Shown here piece after piece: positions 9,799-18,535 of a DNA stretch of 64,000 bases (position 1 is the stretch's first letter; every line of letters begins with the position of its first letter). Below the pieces are notes generated by a model that saw nothing but the letters and a program-made list of their open reading frames with translations, searched no databases and had not been told where the DNA came from. The stretch is from Oryzisolibacter propanilivorax (GTDB lineage: Bacteria > Pseudomonadota > Gammaproteobacteria > Burkholderiales > Burkholderiaceae_C): assembly GCF_900103645.1 (NCBI RefSeq), contig NZ_FNHP01000013.1:1-64000 (forward strand), written 5' to 3'. The position numbers were made by a program, and so were the translations under genes.

Positions 9799-9843
9799 AA
9801 AAGCCCCACAGCCCTTGTTCGACATGGTCCTGTAGCTATCGAA
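9798..9843 (-). repeat. dispersed AGCT...GGGCT palindromic repeat, copy B
   Basis: The reverse strand reads GATAGCTACAGGACCATG, then CAAGGGCTGTGGGGCTTTTT, the same plan as copy A. It lies between the convergent YchJ-like gene and the solute-binding protein gene and may serve as a terminator for either. Confidence 0.65.
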
Positions 9844-9873
9844 AGCCTAGCTACAGGCAGGTCGGCACGCGCT

Positions 9874-11424
9874 TCAATCCCACCACATCGCGCCCACGTC
9901 GTGGGCGAAGATGGGGTAGTTCATCCACGCCCCGCGCAGGCCCTTGCGCACCACCGTGACCAGGCTGGGGGTGAAGATCCAGGCGTTGGCCGCGTCCTGG
10001 GCCAGGTGGCGCTGCAGCTGGCCAAACAGCTGCTGGCGCTGGCGCGGCGAGGTGGCCAGCGCGTGCTCGTGCGCCAGCACGCGAAACGCCGGGCTGTCGT
10101 AGCCAAAGTAGTAGTCGGGGTCGGTGTAGATCAGGTAGTCCAGCGGCTCGACATGGTTGATCAGCGTCATGTCGAAGTGCCCGCGGAACGGCCCCTGCAG
10201 CCACTCGCTCCAGCTCAGGCGCTGCAGCTCGGCGACGATGCCGACCTGCGCCAGCTGCCTGGCCAGCACGTCGCCGCCCAGGTGCGCGTAGGGCGCGGGC
10301 GGCAGCGCCAGCTTCAGCCGCAGCGGGGTCCGTACCCCGGCCTCGCGCAGCAGCGCGCGGGCGCGCTGCGGGTCGTGCGGGTACAGGCTGTCCAGGTGCA
10401 GGAAGCCGCGGTCGGTGGGCGCGAAGTGGCTGCCGATGGCGCTGCCATGGCCGTCCAGCACGCGCTGGATGAACTCTTCGCGGTCGATGGCGTGGGTGAT
10501 GGCGCGGCGCACACGCACGTCACCCAGCGGCGCGCGGCGATGGTTCAGCGCCAGCATGCCCTTGCCCCCCGACTCGCCCAGCAGCATCTGGTAGCGCACG
10601 TCGTCCTGGAAGCGCCGCGCGGTGTTGGTGGCGAACTGGAAGAACAGGTCGATGTCGCCGCTGCGCAGCGCCTCGTCGCGCTGCTGCGGGTCGGACATGA
10701 AACGGAACCAGGCCCCATCCGGCCGCGCCTGGCTGGCACCGGCGCGCGCGTGCGGGGCGCGCTCCAGGCGAATGCTGTGGCCGCGCAGCCACTGCGCCAC
10801 GCGGTAGGGGCCGGTGCCCACCGGCGCATGCGCCAGCTGCCCGGCGCTGGCCGGGTGCACGATGACCGCCGGGCCCTCGCCCAGACGAAAGGGCAGGTCC
10901 ACATCGGGGTGGTGCAACGTCAGCGCCACGGTATGGGCGTCGGGCGTGGCGATGGCGGCGATGTTGTCGAACAGCGCGCGGCGCGACTTGTTGGTCGAGC
11001 CAGGCGCCTGCGCGCGCTCGAAGGAAAAGCGCACCGCCTGCGCGTCCAGCGGGCTGCCGTCGTGGAAGCGCATGCCTTCGCGCAGCCGGAAGACGTAGCT
11101 CAGCCCGTCGCGCCCCTGGCGCCAGGAATCGGCCAGCAATGGCACCACGCGGCCGCTTTCCTCGATACGCGTCAGGCCCTCCAGCACGTTGTAGTGCACC
11201 ACCTCGCCCACCGCGGCGGCGGCGGCCATGGTCGGGTCCAGGCTGTCGGGCGCCAGCGACAGGTTCAGCACCACCGCGCGCTGACCGGCCTTGGCGCCGG
11301 ACGGGGCCTGCGCGCGTGCCAGTGGCGGCAGCGCGCCGCACAGCGCCAGGGCCTGCGCCAGGCAGGCGCGGCGCGTGGTGCGCGTGGGCGCGTCGGGCGG
11401 GGGCAGGGACGCAGGGTGGGGCAT
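9874..11424 (-). CDS. ABC transporter peptide-type solute-binding protein
   Basis: A 516-residue periplasmic binding protein of the SBP family 5 (dipeptide/oligopeptide/nickel). It has a signal sequence (RRACLAQALALCGALPPLARAQA, cleavage near residue 39), then LNLSLAPDSLDPTMAAAA, LEGLTRI, YVFRLREGMRFHDGSPL and VRRAITHAIDREEF, all typical. The start at 11424 is chosen because it places the signal peptide at the N-terminus; the frame is open further upstream. No permease or ATPase genes are adjacent, so it is an orphan component here. The substrate is unknown. Confidence 0.87.
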   Translation of the reverse strand: MPHPASLPPPDAPTRTTRRACLAQALALCGALPPLARAQAPSGAKAGQRAVVLNLSLAPDSLDPTMAAAAAVGEVVHYNVLEGLTRIEESGRVVPLLADSWRQGRDGLSYVFRLREGMRFHDGSPLDAQAVRFSFERAQAPGSTNKSRRALFDNIAAIATPDAHTVALTLHHPDVDLPFRLGEGPAVIVHPASAGQLAHAPVGTGPYRVAQWLRGHSIRLERAPHARAGASQARPDGAWFRFMSDPQQRDEALRSGDIDLFFQFATNTARRFQDDVRYQMLLGESGGKGMLALNHRRAPLGDVRVRRAITHAIDREEFIQRVLDGHGSAIGSHFAPTDRGFLHLDSLYPHDPQRARALLREAGVRTPLRLKLALPPAPYAHLGGDVLARQLAQVGIVAELQRLSWSEWLQGPFRGHFDMTLINHVEPLDYLIYTDPDYYFGYDSPAFRVLAHEHALATSPRQRQQLFGQLQRHLAQDAANAWIFTPSLVTVVRKGLRGAWMNYPIFAHDVGAMWWD

Positions 11425-11497
11425 GGCGCGTGGGCTGCAAGGGACAGGCGACAATGGTAGTCCCCGCCTGCCACCGGCCTCAACCCCCGCGCTGCCC

Positions 11498-13543
11498 ATG
11501 CCGCCGAGTCGCCCTCCCGTACGCCGCCGCCTGCCCGGTGGGCTGCTGCGCGCCGGCTGGCTGGCGCCGCTGGGCCTGTTGCTGTTGGCGCTGCTGCTGG
11601 CCTGGGGCGCGCGGCTGCTGTACGCCGAGCGCGAGCAGCACTACCGCCACATCATCGAAAGCAGCCTGGCGGCCATCAACCAGCTGCAGGTGCGCAGCGT
11701 CGCCAGCTGGCGCCAGCGCCGCCTGGGCGAGGCCGAGGCGCTGAGCAGCGATGCGGTACTGGCGCGCGCCGTGGCGCTGTGGCAGCAGCAGCCGACCCCG
11801 GTGCGCCAGGAGCGCCTGCGCGAGCGCCTGGCCGGCCTGGTCGAGCACATGCAGTACGCCGCCGCCTACCTGGTCGACCTGGAGGGCCGGCTGCTGCTGG
11901 ACCCGCAGGGCGTGGCCGGCGGCAGCCTGCCGCAGGCCGAGCGGGCGGCGCTGGAGCAGGCGCTGGCGCTGGGCCAGGCACAGGCCACCGAGCTGCAGCA
12001 GCACGCGCGCTTCGCCTTTCCCTACGTGGCGCTGGTGGCGCCGCTGTACGACGAGTCCGGCCCGGTCGGCGCGCTGTGGCTGGTATTGGACGCGCGCGTC
12101 GCCCTGTACCCGCTGCTGCAGGCCTGGCCTGGGGGCAGCCGCACCAGCGCCGCGTCGATGCTGCTGCGGCGCCAGGGCGACGAGGTGCTGTTCCTGAGCC
12201 CGCTGCGCCAGCAGGCCGTGCCGCCGGCCAGCCTGCGCTTGAACCTGTGGCGCTCGCCCGACGCGCCCGTGGTGCGCGCCGCGCAGGGCGCGCGCGGCAC
12301 GCTGTACGGGCACAACCACCAGGGGACGGCGGTGCTGGCCAGCGCCGGCGCGGTGCCGGGCACCAGCTGGCTGCTGGTGTCCGAGATCGACGCCGCCGAG
12401 GCCTTCGCCGAGATCCGCTATGGCGGCTGGCTGTCGCTGACGTTGTACGTCAGCCTGTCGATGCTGCTGCTGGGCACGCTGGCGACGCTGTGGCAGCGCC
12501 GCGCCTGGCGGCGCGAGCGCGGCTTCAAGGAGCGGGTGCAGGAGCAGATGCGCTGGCTGGAAGCGGCCCAGCGCGCCGCCAGCGTGGGCTACTTCGTGTA
12601 CGACGCCGAGCGCAAGCTATTCACCATGTCCGACATGGCCAACACCATCTTCGGCCTGCCGCTGGAGTCGGACATGACGCTCAGGCAATGGATCGAGATG
12701 CTGGACGGGCAGGACCGCGAGCCCATGCTGCAGGCGCACGCCCGGGCCATCGCCGAGCACCGGCCGCTGCGCGTGCAGTACCGCATCCATCCGCAGGGCG
12801 GGCTGCCGCTGCGCTGGGTCGAGGTACGCGCCGAGTTCGGCGACGGCAAGGGCAGCCCGCGCAGCCGCATGACTGGCACGGTGCAGGACATTACCGAGCG
12901 CCGCCAGGCCGAGCTGCAGCTGGAGCACTACCGCGCCGCGCTGGAAGCGCAGGTGCGCATCGACCCGCTGACGCGGCTGGCCAACCGCATGGCGCTGGAC
13001 GAGCACATGGCACAGGAATGGGAGCGTGCCCAGCGCGGCGCCGCGCCGCTGGCGCTGCTGATGATCGACGTGGACCGCTTCAAGGCCTACAACGACCACT
13101 ACGGCCATGTCGCCGGCGACCGCTGCCTGCAGTCCGTGGCGCGGGCGCTGGCGCTGGACAGCGGCCGCGCCGGCGACCTGGTGGCGCGTTACGGCGGCGA
13201 GGAATTCGCCGTGCTGCTGCCCGGCGCCGACGAGGCGCAGGCGCTGGCGGTGGCCGAACGGCTGCGCCTGGCGGTGCGCGCCCTGGGTCTGGAGCACGCC
13301 GCCGGCGCGGGCGAGGACGGCATCGTCACCGTCAGTGTGGGCGTGGCCAGCGTGCTTCCGCACCAGCTGGCGCAGCCGCCGGCCGGCGCCGGCATGGACG
13401 CCGCGCAGGTGCTGCTGCGCCGGGCCGACGCCGCGCTGTACCGTGCCAAGCGCTGCGGGCGCGACCAGAGCATGCTTTACGGCCCGCACTGTGACAATGA
13501 ACTGCATGCGCCGGCCGGGCAGGTCGACGGGGAGAACGTGTGA
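11498..13543 (+). CDS. membrane diguanylate cyclase with PAS and GGDEF domains
   Basis: A 681-residue sensor that would make cyclic di-GMP. Order: membrane helix (about 14-41), a periplasmic sensor region of about 270 residues, a second membrane helix (about 311-332), a PAS domain (about 355-470, ending in MTGTVQDITERRQAE), and a GGDEF domain with the active motif GGEEF at 566-570. An RAGD product-inhibition site lies five residues before it (557-560). No EAL domain is present. The stop overlaps the start of the HAD hydrolase by four bases, indicating translational coupling. The ligand of the periplasmic domain is unknown. Confidence 0.92.
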   Translation: MPPSRPPVRRRLPGGLLRAGWLAPLGLLLLALLLAWGARLLYAEREQHYRHIIESSLAAINQLQVRSVASWRQRRLGEAEALSSDAVLARAVALWQQQPTPVRQERLRERLAGLVEHMQYAAAYLVDLEGRLLLDPQGVAGGSLPQAERAALEQALALGQAQATELQQHARFAFPYVALVAPLYDESGPVGALWLVLDARVALYPLLQAWPGGSRTSAASMLLRRQGDEVLFLSPLRQQAVPPASLRLNLWRSPDAPVVRAAQGARGTLYGHNHQGTAVLASAGAVPGTSWLLVSEIDAAEAFAEIRYGGWLSLTLYVSLSMLLLGTLATLWQRRAWRRERGFKERVQEQMRWLEAAQRAASVGYFVYDAERKLFTMSDMANTIFGLPLESDMTLRQWIEMLDGQDREPMLQAHARAIAEHRPLRVQYRIHPQGGLPLRWVEVRAEFGDGKGSPRSRMTGTVQDITERRQAELQLEHYRAALEAQVRIDPLTRLANRMALDEHMAQEWERAQRGAAPLALLMIDVDRFKAYNDHYGHVAGDRCLQSVARALALDSGRAGDLVARYGGEEFAVLLPGADEAQALAVAERLRLAVRALGLEHAAGAGEDGIVTVSVGVASVLPHQLAQPPAGAGMDAAQVLLRRADAALYRAKRCGRDQSMLYGPHCDNELHAPAGQVDGENV

Positions 13544-14202
13544 GATTCGAAGCCATCCTGTTTGATTGCGACGGTGTGCTGGTGGACAGCGAGCCGATCA
13601 CCAACGGCGTGCTGTGCGCCATGCTGAACGAGGCCGGCTGGCCGATCACGCCCACCGAGTGCCTGGCCACCTTCATAGGCAAGACCGTGCGCAGCGAGGC
13701 CGCACGCATCCAGGCGCACACCGGCCGGCCGCTCACCGATGCCTGGATGGCCGAGTTCTACGCCCGGCGCAACGTCCGGCTGGCGGCCGAGCTGGCGCCC
13801 ATCGACGGCGCCATCGACGCCGTGCACGCCGTGCACGCGCGCCTGGCCGGGCGCATCGCCTGCGCCTCCGGCGCCGATCGGCAGAAGGTGGAGATGCAGC
13901 TGGCCCAGGTGGGGCTGGCGCCGCTGTTCGCCGGGCGCGTCTTCAGCGGGCATGAGATGCCAGCGACCAAGCCCGCGCCCGACGTGTACCTGGCCGCCGC
14001 CGCCGCTGTCGGCGTGGCGCCCGCGCGCTGCCTGGTGGTCGAGGACACGATCACCGGCGTCACCGCCGGCGTGGCCGCCGGCGCCACCGTGGTCGGCTAC
14101 AGCCCGGGCGGCGCCGGCCACGGCGCGCCCGAGGCGCTGCGCGCCGCCGGCGCCTGGCACATCATCGAGGACATGCGCCAGCTGCCGGCACTGCTGGACT
14201 GA
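13540..14202 (+). CDS. HAD-superfamily hydrolase, beta-phosphoglucomutase/phosphatase-like
   Basis: A 220-residue HAD subfamily IA protein. Motif I is DCDGVLVDSEP (nucleophile Asp9), motif II is CASGADRQKV, motif III is the Lys in ATKPAPDVY, and motif IV is VVEDTITGV. The helical cap follows motif I. Such enzymes dephosphorylate small sugar phosphates (phosphoglycolate, 6-phosphogluconate and similar). It begins with GTG inside the stop of the diguanylate cyclase gene. Substrate not determinable. Confidence 0.88.
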   Translation: MRFEAILFDCDGVLVDSEPITNGVLCAMLNEAGWPITPTECLATFIGKTVRSEAARIQAHTGRPLTDAWMAEFYARRNVRLAAELAPIDGAIDAVHAVHARLAGRIACASGADRQKVEMQLAQVGLAPLFAGRVFSGHEMPATKPAPDVYLAAAAAVGVAPARCLVVEDTITGVTAGVAAGATVVGYSPGGAGHGAPEALRAAGAWHIIEDMRQLPALLD

Positions 14203-14267
14203 AGCCGAAGCCCGGCCCGAACCTTGCTTGCCCTGGCCCATCGCAAACATCCGATGGAGGCACGGCA

Positions 14268-15074
14268 ATGCTGGATCGCAGGCAATGGTTGTGGGGCGCG
14301 CTGGCCGGGGGCTGGGCGGCGCCGGGGCTGGCCGCCGGCGCCGCGCCGGACGAACGCAGCGGCGGCGACCCGCTGGGCTCGCTGCAGTGGCCGACGCTGC
14401 GCGCGCAGTACCTGGGCGCGGATGCGCCAGTGCGCTTCACCGACGACGTGCTGGTGCGCACCCCGGCCTTCGCCGACGATGCGCTGAACGTGCCGCTGCA
14501 GATCGACGCCCGGCCGCTGGCCGCGCGCGGGCCGGCGCTGCGCCGCATCCTGGTGGTGGTGGACCGCAACCCGGTGCGCGAGGTGCTGCAGTTCGAGCCG
14601 CTGCGCGCGCTGCCGGTGCTGGCATTCCGGCTGCGGCTGGAGCAGGCCTCGCCGGTGCGCGCCATGGCGCAGACCGAGGACGGCGCCTGGCATGTCGGCA
14701 GCGCCATGGCGCAGGCGCCGGGCGGGGGCTGCACCGTCTCGGGCGCGACGCGCATCGACGGCTCCTGGCGCGCCACGCTGAACCAGGTGCAGGCGCGCAT
14801 CTTCCCGAACGTGCTGCAGGGCAGCCGGCGCCTGCGCGTGAACGTCATGCACCCCATGGACACCGGTCTGGTGGCCGGCATCCCGGCGTTCTACATCGAG
14901 CAGCTGCAGCTGCTCGATGCCGCAGGCGAGGCCTGGTGGCGGCTGCAGCTGCACGAGCCGGTGTCGGAAAACCCGTTCCTGACCTTCGAGCTGCCGCTGG
15001 CCGGGCCGGAGCGCTTTCGCCTGACCGGCCAGGACAACAACGGCAACCGCATCGACGCCGAGGTGCGCGCATGA
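14268..15074 (+). CDS. quinoprotein-associated SoxYZ-like carrier protein
   Basis: A 268-residue exported protein that joins a SoxY-like and a SoxZ-like domain in one chain. A Tat-like signal (DRRQWLWGALAGGW) opens it. The SoxY half spans about residues 35-155 and ends in GGGCTVSG, where Cys155 corresponds to the carrier cysteine of SoxY; the SoxZ half (about 160-268) contains VMHPMDTG and DNNGNRIDAEV. In the thiosulfate pathway SoxYZ carries sulfur intermediates on this cysteine. Fused versions are known next to PQQ-dependent dehydrogenases, where the carried group is not established. GGAGG precedes the ATG. It is coupled (ATGA) to the metallohydrolase. Confidence 0.87.
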   Translation: MLDRRQWLWGALAGGWAAPGLAAGAAPDERSGGDPLGSLQWPTLRAQYLGADAPVRFTDDVLVRTPAFADDALNVPLQIDARPLAARGPALRRILVVVDRNPVREVLQFEPLRALPVLAFRLRLEQASPVRAMAQTEDGAWHVGSAMAQAPGGGCTVSGATRIDGSWRATLNQVQARIFPNVLQGSRRLRVNVMHPMDTGLVAGIPAFYIEQLQLLDAAGEAWWRLQLHEPVSENPFLTFELPLAGPERFRLTGQDNNGNRIDAEVRA

Positions 15075-16099
15075 CCGGCGCGTCCCGGCCGATGTGGGCC
15101 GCGCTGCTGCTGGCGGCGGGCACCCTGGGGGCGGGCGCCGTGCCCGCGGCACCTGCCGCAGCCACGCCCGCCGCCGCCCACGCCCCGCGCCCGGACGCGC
15201 AGCGCCTGGACTACGACCTGCAGCCGCGCCGCATCGCCGAGGGCACCTGGGTCATCGAGGGCGCGGTGGCCGATTTCGCGCGCGCCAACGGCTGCAACAT
15301 CATCAACACCGCGTTCATCGCCACCGGCGACGGGGTGCTGGTCATCAACACCGGCCCGTCGCGCCTGTACGGCGAGCAGCAGCGCCGGGCGATCGCGCGC
15401 GTCACCGCCGAGCCGGTGCGCCAGGTGCTGAACCTGAACCTGCACCCCGACTACTTCCTGGGCAACCAGGCCTGGGCCGACACGCCGGTGGCGGCGCTGG
15501 CCGGCAGCATCGCCGGCCAGCGCGCCGAGGGCGCGGGCTACGAGGACAACCTGTACCGCGTCTGCGGCGACTGGATGCGCGGCACGCAGGCCGAGCCGGC
15601 GCGCGTGGCGCTGGACGGTGCGGCACTGGGCCAACTGGCGCTGGGCGGCGGGCGCTTCACGCTGGCGCGCCTGCACGGCCACACCGGCGACGACCTGGTG
15701 CTGCTGGACGGCCGCACCGGCGTGCTGTTTGCCGGCGGGCTGGTGTTCGCCGAGCGCGTGCCGACCACGCCGCACGCCGACCTGGCCGCCTGGCTGGTCA
15801 GTCTGGATACCCTGGCGCGCTGGCATGCGCAGGGCCGCTTCACCCAGGTCGTGCCCAGCCACGGCCCGGTGCACGCCGGGCTGGCGGGCGTGGCGCAGAC
15901 GCGCGACTGGCTGCAGTGGCTGCAGCGGCTGATGGAAGGCAGCGCCGAGCGTGGCGTGGACCTGGCCGAGCTGCTGCGCCAGCCGGTGCCCGAGCGCTTC
16001 GCCCACTGGGGCGCGCAGCCGGCCGAGCTGCAGCGCAGCCTGGTGCGCTGGTACCCGCAGTATGAGCGCCAGGCGCTGCGCCGCAGCGCCCCGCGTTGA
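15071..16099 (+). CDS. quinoprotein relay system metallo-beta-lactamase-fold hydrolase
   Basis: A 342-residue exported protein with a signal peptide rich in Ala and a metallo-beta-lactamase fold: VLVINTGPSRLYGEQQR, then LNLHPDYFLGNQAW, LHGHTGDDLVLLD and VPSHGPVH. This matches the family found with SoxYZ-like carriers beside PQQ dehydrogenases, called quinoprotein relay system metallohydrolase. The usual HxHxDH zinc motif reads N-L-H-P-D-Y here, so two ligand positions are changed, although later histidines remain. Whether it binds one zinc, two or none is open. By analogy with SoxB it might release a group from the carrier cysteine, but this is inference. Confidence 0.82.
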   Translation: MTGASRPMWAALLLAAGTLGAGAVPAAPAAATPAAAHAPRPDAQRLDYDLQPRRIAEGTWVIEGAVADFARANGCNIINTAFIATGDGVLVINTGPSRLYGEQQRRAIARVTAEPVRQVLNLNLHPDYFLGNQAWADTPVAALAGSIAGQRAEGAGYEDNLYRVCGDWMRGTQAEPARVALDGAALGQLALGGGRFTLARLHGHTGDDLVLLDGRTGVLFAGGLVFAERVPTTPHADLAAWLVSLDTLARWHAQGRFTQVVPSHGPVHAGLAGVAQTRDWLQWLQRLMEGSAERGVDLAELLRQPVPERFAHWGAQPAELQRSLVRWYPQYERQALRRSAPR

Positions 16100-16285
16100 C
16101 CGGCCACGGTACAGCTGCGCCAATCTGGAACAGCGCCCCTTGCCAGACGGCCCGGCGCCGGGGCGGTACCGGCAGCGGGCACGGATGTTGCTGACCGGAG
16201 GGCTGCCCGGCCGCTTGCGCCGGGTCCGGCTTTCCCACCCACCGCCGGTCGCGCTTTCCGTCCCACCCTCCACGAAGACATTGCC

Positions 16286-16618
16286 ATGCGTACTGCTCAC
16301 CTTCTCACCTTCGGCTGGCTGCTGGCCGCCGGCGCCCATGCCGGCGCCAACACGGGCGACCTGGCCACCGCCGCCGACCTGGCCAAGGCCAGCGGCTGCT
16401 ACAGCTGCCACGCCGCCAACGAGAAAATCGTCGGCCCGGCCTTCGCCTCGGTGGCCGAGAAGTACGCCGGCGACAAGGACGCGCCGGCGTCGCTGGCGCA
16501 GTCCATCCAGATGGGCTCCAAGGGCAAGTGGGGCCGCGCCGCCATGCCGGCGCATTCCGGCCTCAGCGCCGACGACGTGAAGCTGCTGGCCCAGTGGGTG
16601 CTGGCCACCAGGCCATGA
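16286..16618 (+). CDS. class I cytochrome c (c551/c5 type)
   Basis: A 110-residue periplasmic electron carrier with a signal peptide (residues 1-19, AAGAHA cut). The heme site is CYSCH (C38, C41, H42) and the sixth ligand is probably Met87 in AAMPAHSG. Size and GPAFASVAEKYAG match c551-type cytochromes. It closes the plus-strand group of SoxYZ-like carrier and hydrolase and could take electrons from the nearby quinoprotein or flavoprotein. Confidence 0.92.
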   Translation: MRTAHLLTFGWLLAAGAHAGANTGDLATAADLAKASGCYSCHAANEKIVGPAFASVAEKYAGDKDAPASLAQSIQMGSKGKWGRAAMPAHSGLSADDVKLLAQWVLATRP

Positions 16619-16858
16619 GCAGCGCCCCTGGCCCGGCGCCGCAGGCGCACCCATGCACGCTGCTGGGCGCGGCGCGGCTGCTGTTGCTGCAGCGCCAGCA
16701 GCAGGGCGCTGGCGCCACTGGCACGCAGGCGCCGCCGCGGCCGGGCGCCGCTGCGCCAGCGTGGGACCGGCTGATGCAAACCCACGGCGGCGCATGCCCG
16801 GCGCCGGCGCCAGGGTCATCCCGGTGGGGCGGCCGGGGTTGAAAACGCTCCTGGAATG

Positions 16859-16901
16859 AGAGCTGCAAGCCCTTGCGGAATATGGGCTGGAGGCCGATTT
16901 G
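16859..16901 (+). repeat. dispersed AGCT...GGGCT palindromic repeat, copy C
   Basis: Reads GAGAGCTGCAAGCCCTTG and closes ATGGGCTGGAGGCCGATTT. It is one of the best-preserved copies and serves as the reference for recognising the coding-region copies. It lies downstream of the cytochrome c gene. Confidence 0.75.
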
Positions 16902-16934
16902 CCCGACCATGCAGATGCATCGGATGCTGCGGCA

Positions 16935-17127
16935 CGCCCTCACCCCCGCCCTCTCCCAGGGGGAGAGGGAGCAAGACCGGCGCCATCGATCACGCTCTGC
17001 CCAGAGAGGGACGAGGGCGACCGGTCGCGCCGGCTGTCGTGCCCTCTCCGTCCGGGCGAGGGCTGGGGTTGGCAGGCCCGCCCCACGCGCTCCGGTCTGG
17101 CTCCCTCTCCCTTGGGGCGAGGGCCTG
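16935..17127. repeat. cluster of three CCCTCTCCC-type palindromes
   Basis: Three hairpins in a row: 16935-16971 (CCCTCTCCC...GGGAGAGGG), 17041-17073 (CCCTCTCCG...CGAGGGCTGGGGTT) and 17100-17127 (CCCTCTCCC...GGGGCGAGGG). The same element type recurs at 38.4 kb and three times inside uvrA. The plan (inverted stem with a CACCCC or GGGGTG tail) resembles REP/BIME sequences. Confidence 0.75.
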
Positions 17128-17188
17128 ATTCCCGGCGCGCGGCATGCCGTGGCCGCGGCCGGTCCGGCAGGATGTCGCGGGCGCCGCC

Positions 17189-18493
17189 TCAGCCGCCCCA
17201 GATGTCGGCGCTGATGGCGGCGTACCAGGCGGCGCCGTGGCGTGCCTCGTCGGCGCGCAGGCGGGCGCCGCCGTCCAGCGCGCTGGTGCCCACGGCGTGC
17301 GGCAGGGCGACGATGCGCCCGGCGCTGGCGCGGTAAACGCCCGAGACCGAGATGCCGTGGCCCGGCCCCAGCAGGCTGTAGCAGGTATTGGCGTACCAGG
17401 CGGCCGGCGGCGCCTGCCCGGTCAGCGCGGCGGCGATGGCCGCGGCCGCCACCCGGCCCTGGTGGCTGGCGGCGAAGCCGGACTTCGGGATGGGCCCGGC
17501 CTGCGCCGCGTCGCCCAGCACGTGGATGCCCGGCACCAGGCGCGACTGCAGGTCCTCGCCCTGCACCGGCGCCCAGCCGCTGGCGTCGCACACCCCGGCG
17601 CGCTGCGCGATCAGGCCGGCGCGCTGCGGCGGGATGACGTTCAGCACGTCGGCGCGGTGGCGCTCGCCGAACAGCGTCTCGACCTGCAGCGCAGCCGCGT
17701 CCACGCGCACCACTTGGCCGTCCTGCGCCAGCGGCACCCACTCGACCATCGCGCCATACAGCTGGCGCCAGCCCTGCAGGAACAGCTCCTTCTTCGAGAA
17801 GTTGTTCTTCGCGTCCAGCAGCAGCACCTTGCTGCGCGGCTTGTGCCGCTGCAGGTAATGCGCCACCAGCGCCGCGCGCTCGTACGGCCCGGGCGGGCAG
17901 CGGTAGGGGTTGTCGGGAATCGCCATGACGAAGGTGCCGCCGTCGCGCATGGCCTGCAGCTGGCGGCGCAGCAGCAGCGTCTGCGCGCCGGCCTTCCAGG
18001 CGTGCGGGGCCCGCTGCGCGGCGGCCGCGTCATAGCCCGCCAGTGCATCCCAGCGCAGGTCCACACCGGGCGACAGCACCAGTCGGTCCCAGGCCAGCGC
18101 CTGGCCATCGGACAGGCGCAGGGTGCGCGCGCCGGCGTCCACGTCCTGCGCCGTGGCGTGCAGCACCTGTACGCCGGCGGCGCGCAGGTCGGCGTAGCCG
18201 TGGCTGATGCTGTCCAGCGTGCGCAGCCCGGCCAGCACGTGGTTGGAGAACGGGCAGGTGACGAAGCGCGCCGCCGGCTCGACCAGCGTCACCTGCAGGC
18301 CGGGCGCATAGCGGCGCAGGTAGCGCGCGGCGGTGGCGCCGCCAAAGCCGCCGCCGACCACCACCACCCGCGCGCTGGCGGCCTGCGCGCGCACCAGCGC
18401 CGGAAAGGCCAGCGCCGCCGCGCCGGCGGGCACGGCACCGGCCAGCAGGCGGCGACGCGACAGCGGGGCAAGGGGCGCGGGCATGGCGGTCAC
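17189..18493 (-). CDS. flavocytochrome c sulfide dehydrogenase-like FAD protein
   Basis: A 434-residue exported flavoprotein. A twin-arginine signal is clear (LSRRRLLAGAVP, residues 11-22), followed by the FAD-binding VVVVGGGFGGATAARYL, FVTCPFSNHVLAG with a cysteine at the redox-active position, and the C-terminal GIHVLGDAAQAGPIPKSGFAA. This matches the flavoprotein subunit of flavocytochrome c/SoxF, which oxidises sulfide or a sulfane and passes electrons to cytochrome c. The gene just upstream encodes a small monoheme cytochrome c, a fitting partner. The GTG at 18493 has GGAAG upstream; ATG at 18484 is an alternative. Last gene of the quinoprotein operon. Confidence 0.87.
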   Translation of the reverse strand: MTAMPAPLAPLSRRRLLAGAVPAGAAALAFPALVRAQAASARVVVVGGGFGGATAARYLRRYAPGLQVTLVEPAARFVTCPFSNHVLAGLRTLDSISHGYADLRAAGVQVLHATAQDVDAGARTLRLSDGQALAWDRLVLSPGVDLRWDALAGYDAAAAQRAPHAWKAGAQTLLLRRQLQAMRDGGTFVMAIPDNPYRCPPGPYERAALVAHYLQRHKPRSKVLLLDAKNNFSKKELFLQGWRQLYGAMVEWVPLAQDGQVVRVDAAALQVETLFGERHRADVLNVIPPQRAGLIAQRAGVCDASGWAPVQGEDLQSRLVPGIHVLGDAAQAGPIPKSGFAASHQGRVAAAAIAAALTGQAPPAAWYANTCYSLLGPGHGISVSGVYRASAGRIVALPHAVGTSALDGGARLRADEARHGAAWYAAISADIWGG

Positions 18494-18535
18494 GGCAGTC
18501 TTCCGGTGGTCAAGGCAGCAGATGCGGCCGGCATT

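Larger units (their letters stand above)
16619..17188. other. 570-base gap between convergent operons, rich in palindromic repeats
   Basis: No convincing gene is seen. It holds one copy of the dispersed AGCT repeat (16859-16901) and three hairpins of the CCCTCTCCC family between 16935 and 17127. It separates the plus-strand carrier/hydrolase/cytochrome genes from the minus-strand quinoprotein operon and probably terminates both. A 75-codon frame at 16615-16842 overlaps the cytochrome stop but has Ala/Gly/Pro/Gln-rich, non-protein-like content. Confidence 0.75.

Noticed and set aside
16615-16842. 75-codon frame overlapping the cytochrome c stop by ATGA
   Set aside because: The translation is Ala/Gly/Pro/Gln-rich with no recognisable domain, and the antisense frame is just as open. 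Typical of chance in very GC-rich DNA.
16935-17127. CRISPR-like array in the repeat cluster
   Set aside because: Repeats are palindromic hairpins of unequal spacing and length without regular spacers; no cas genes nearby.
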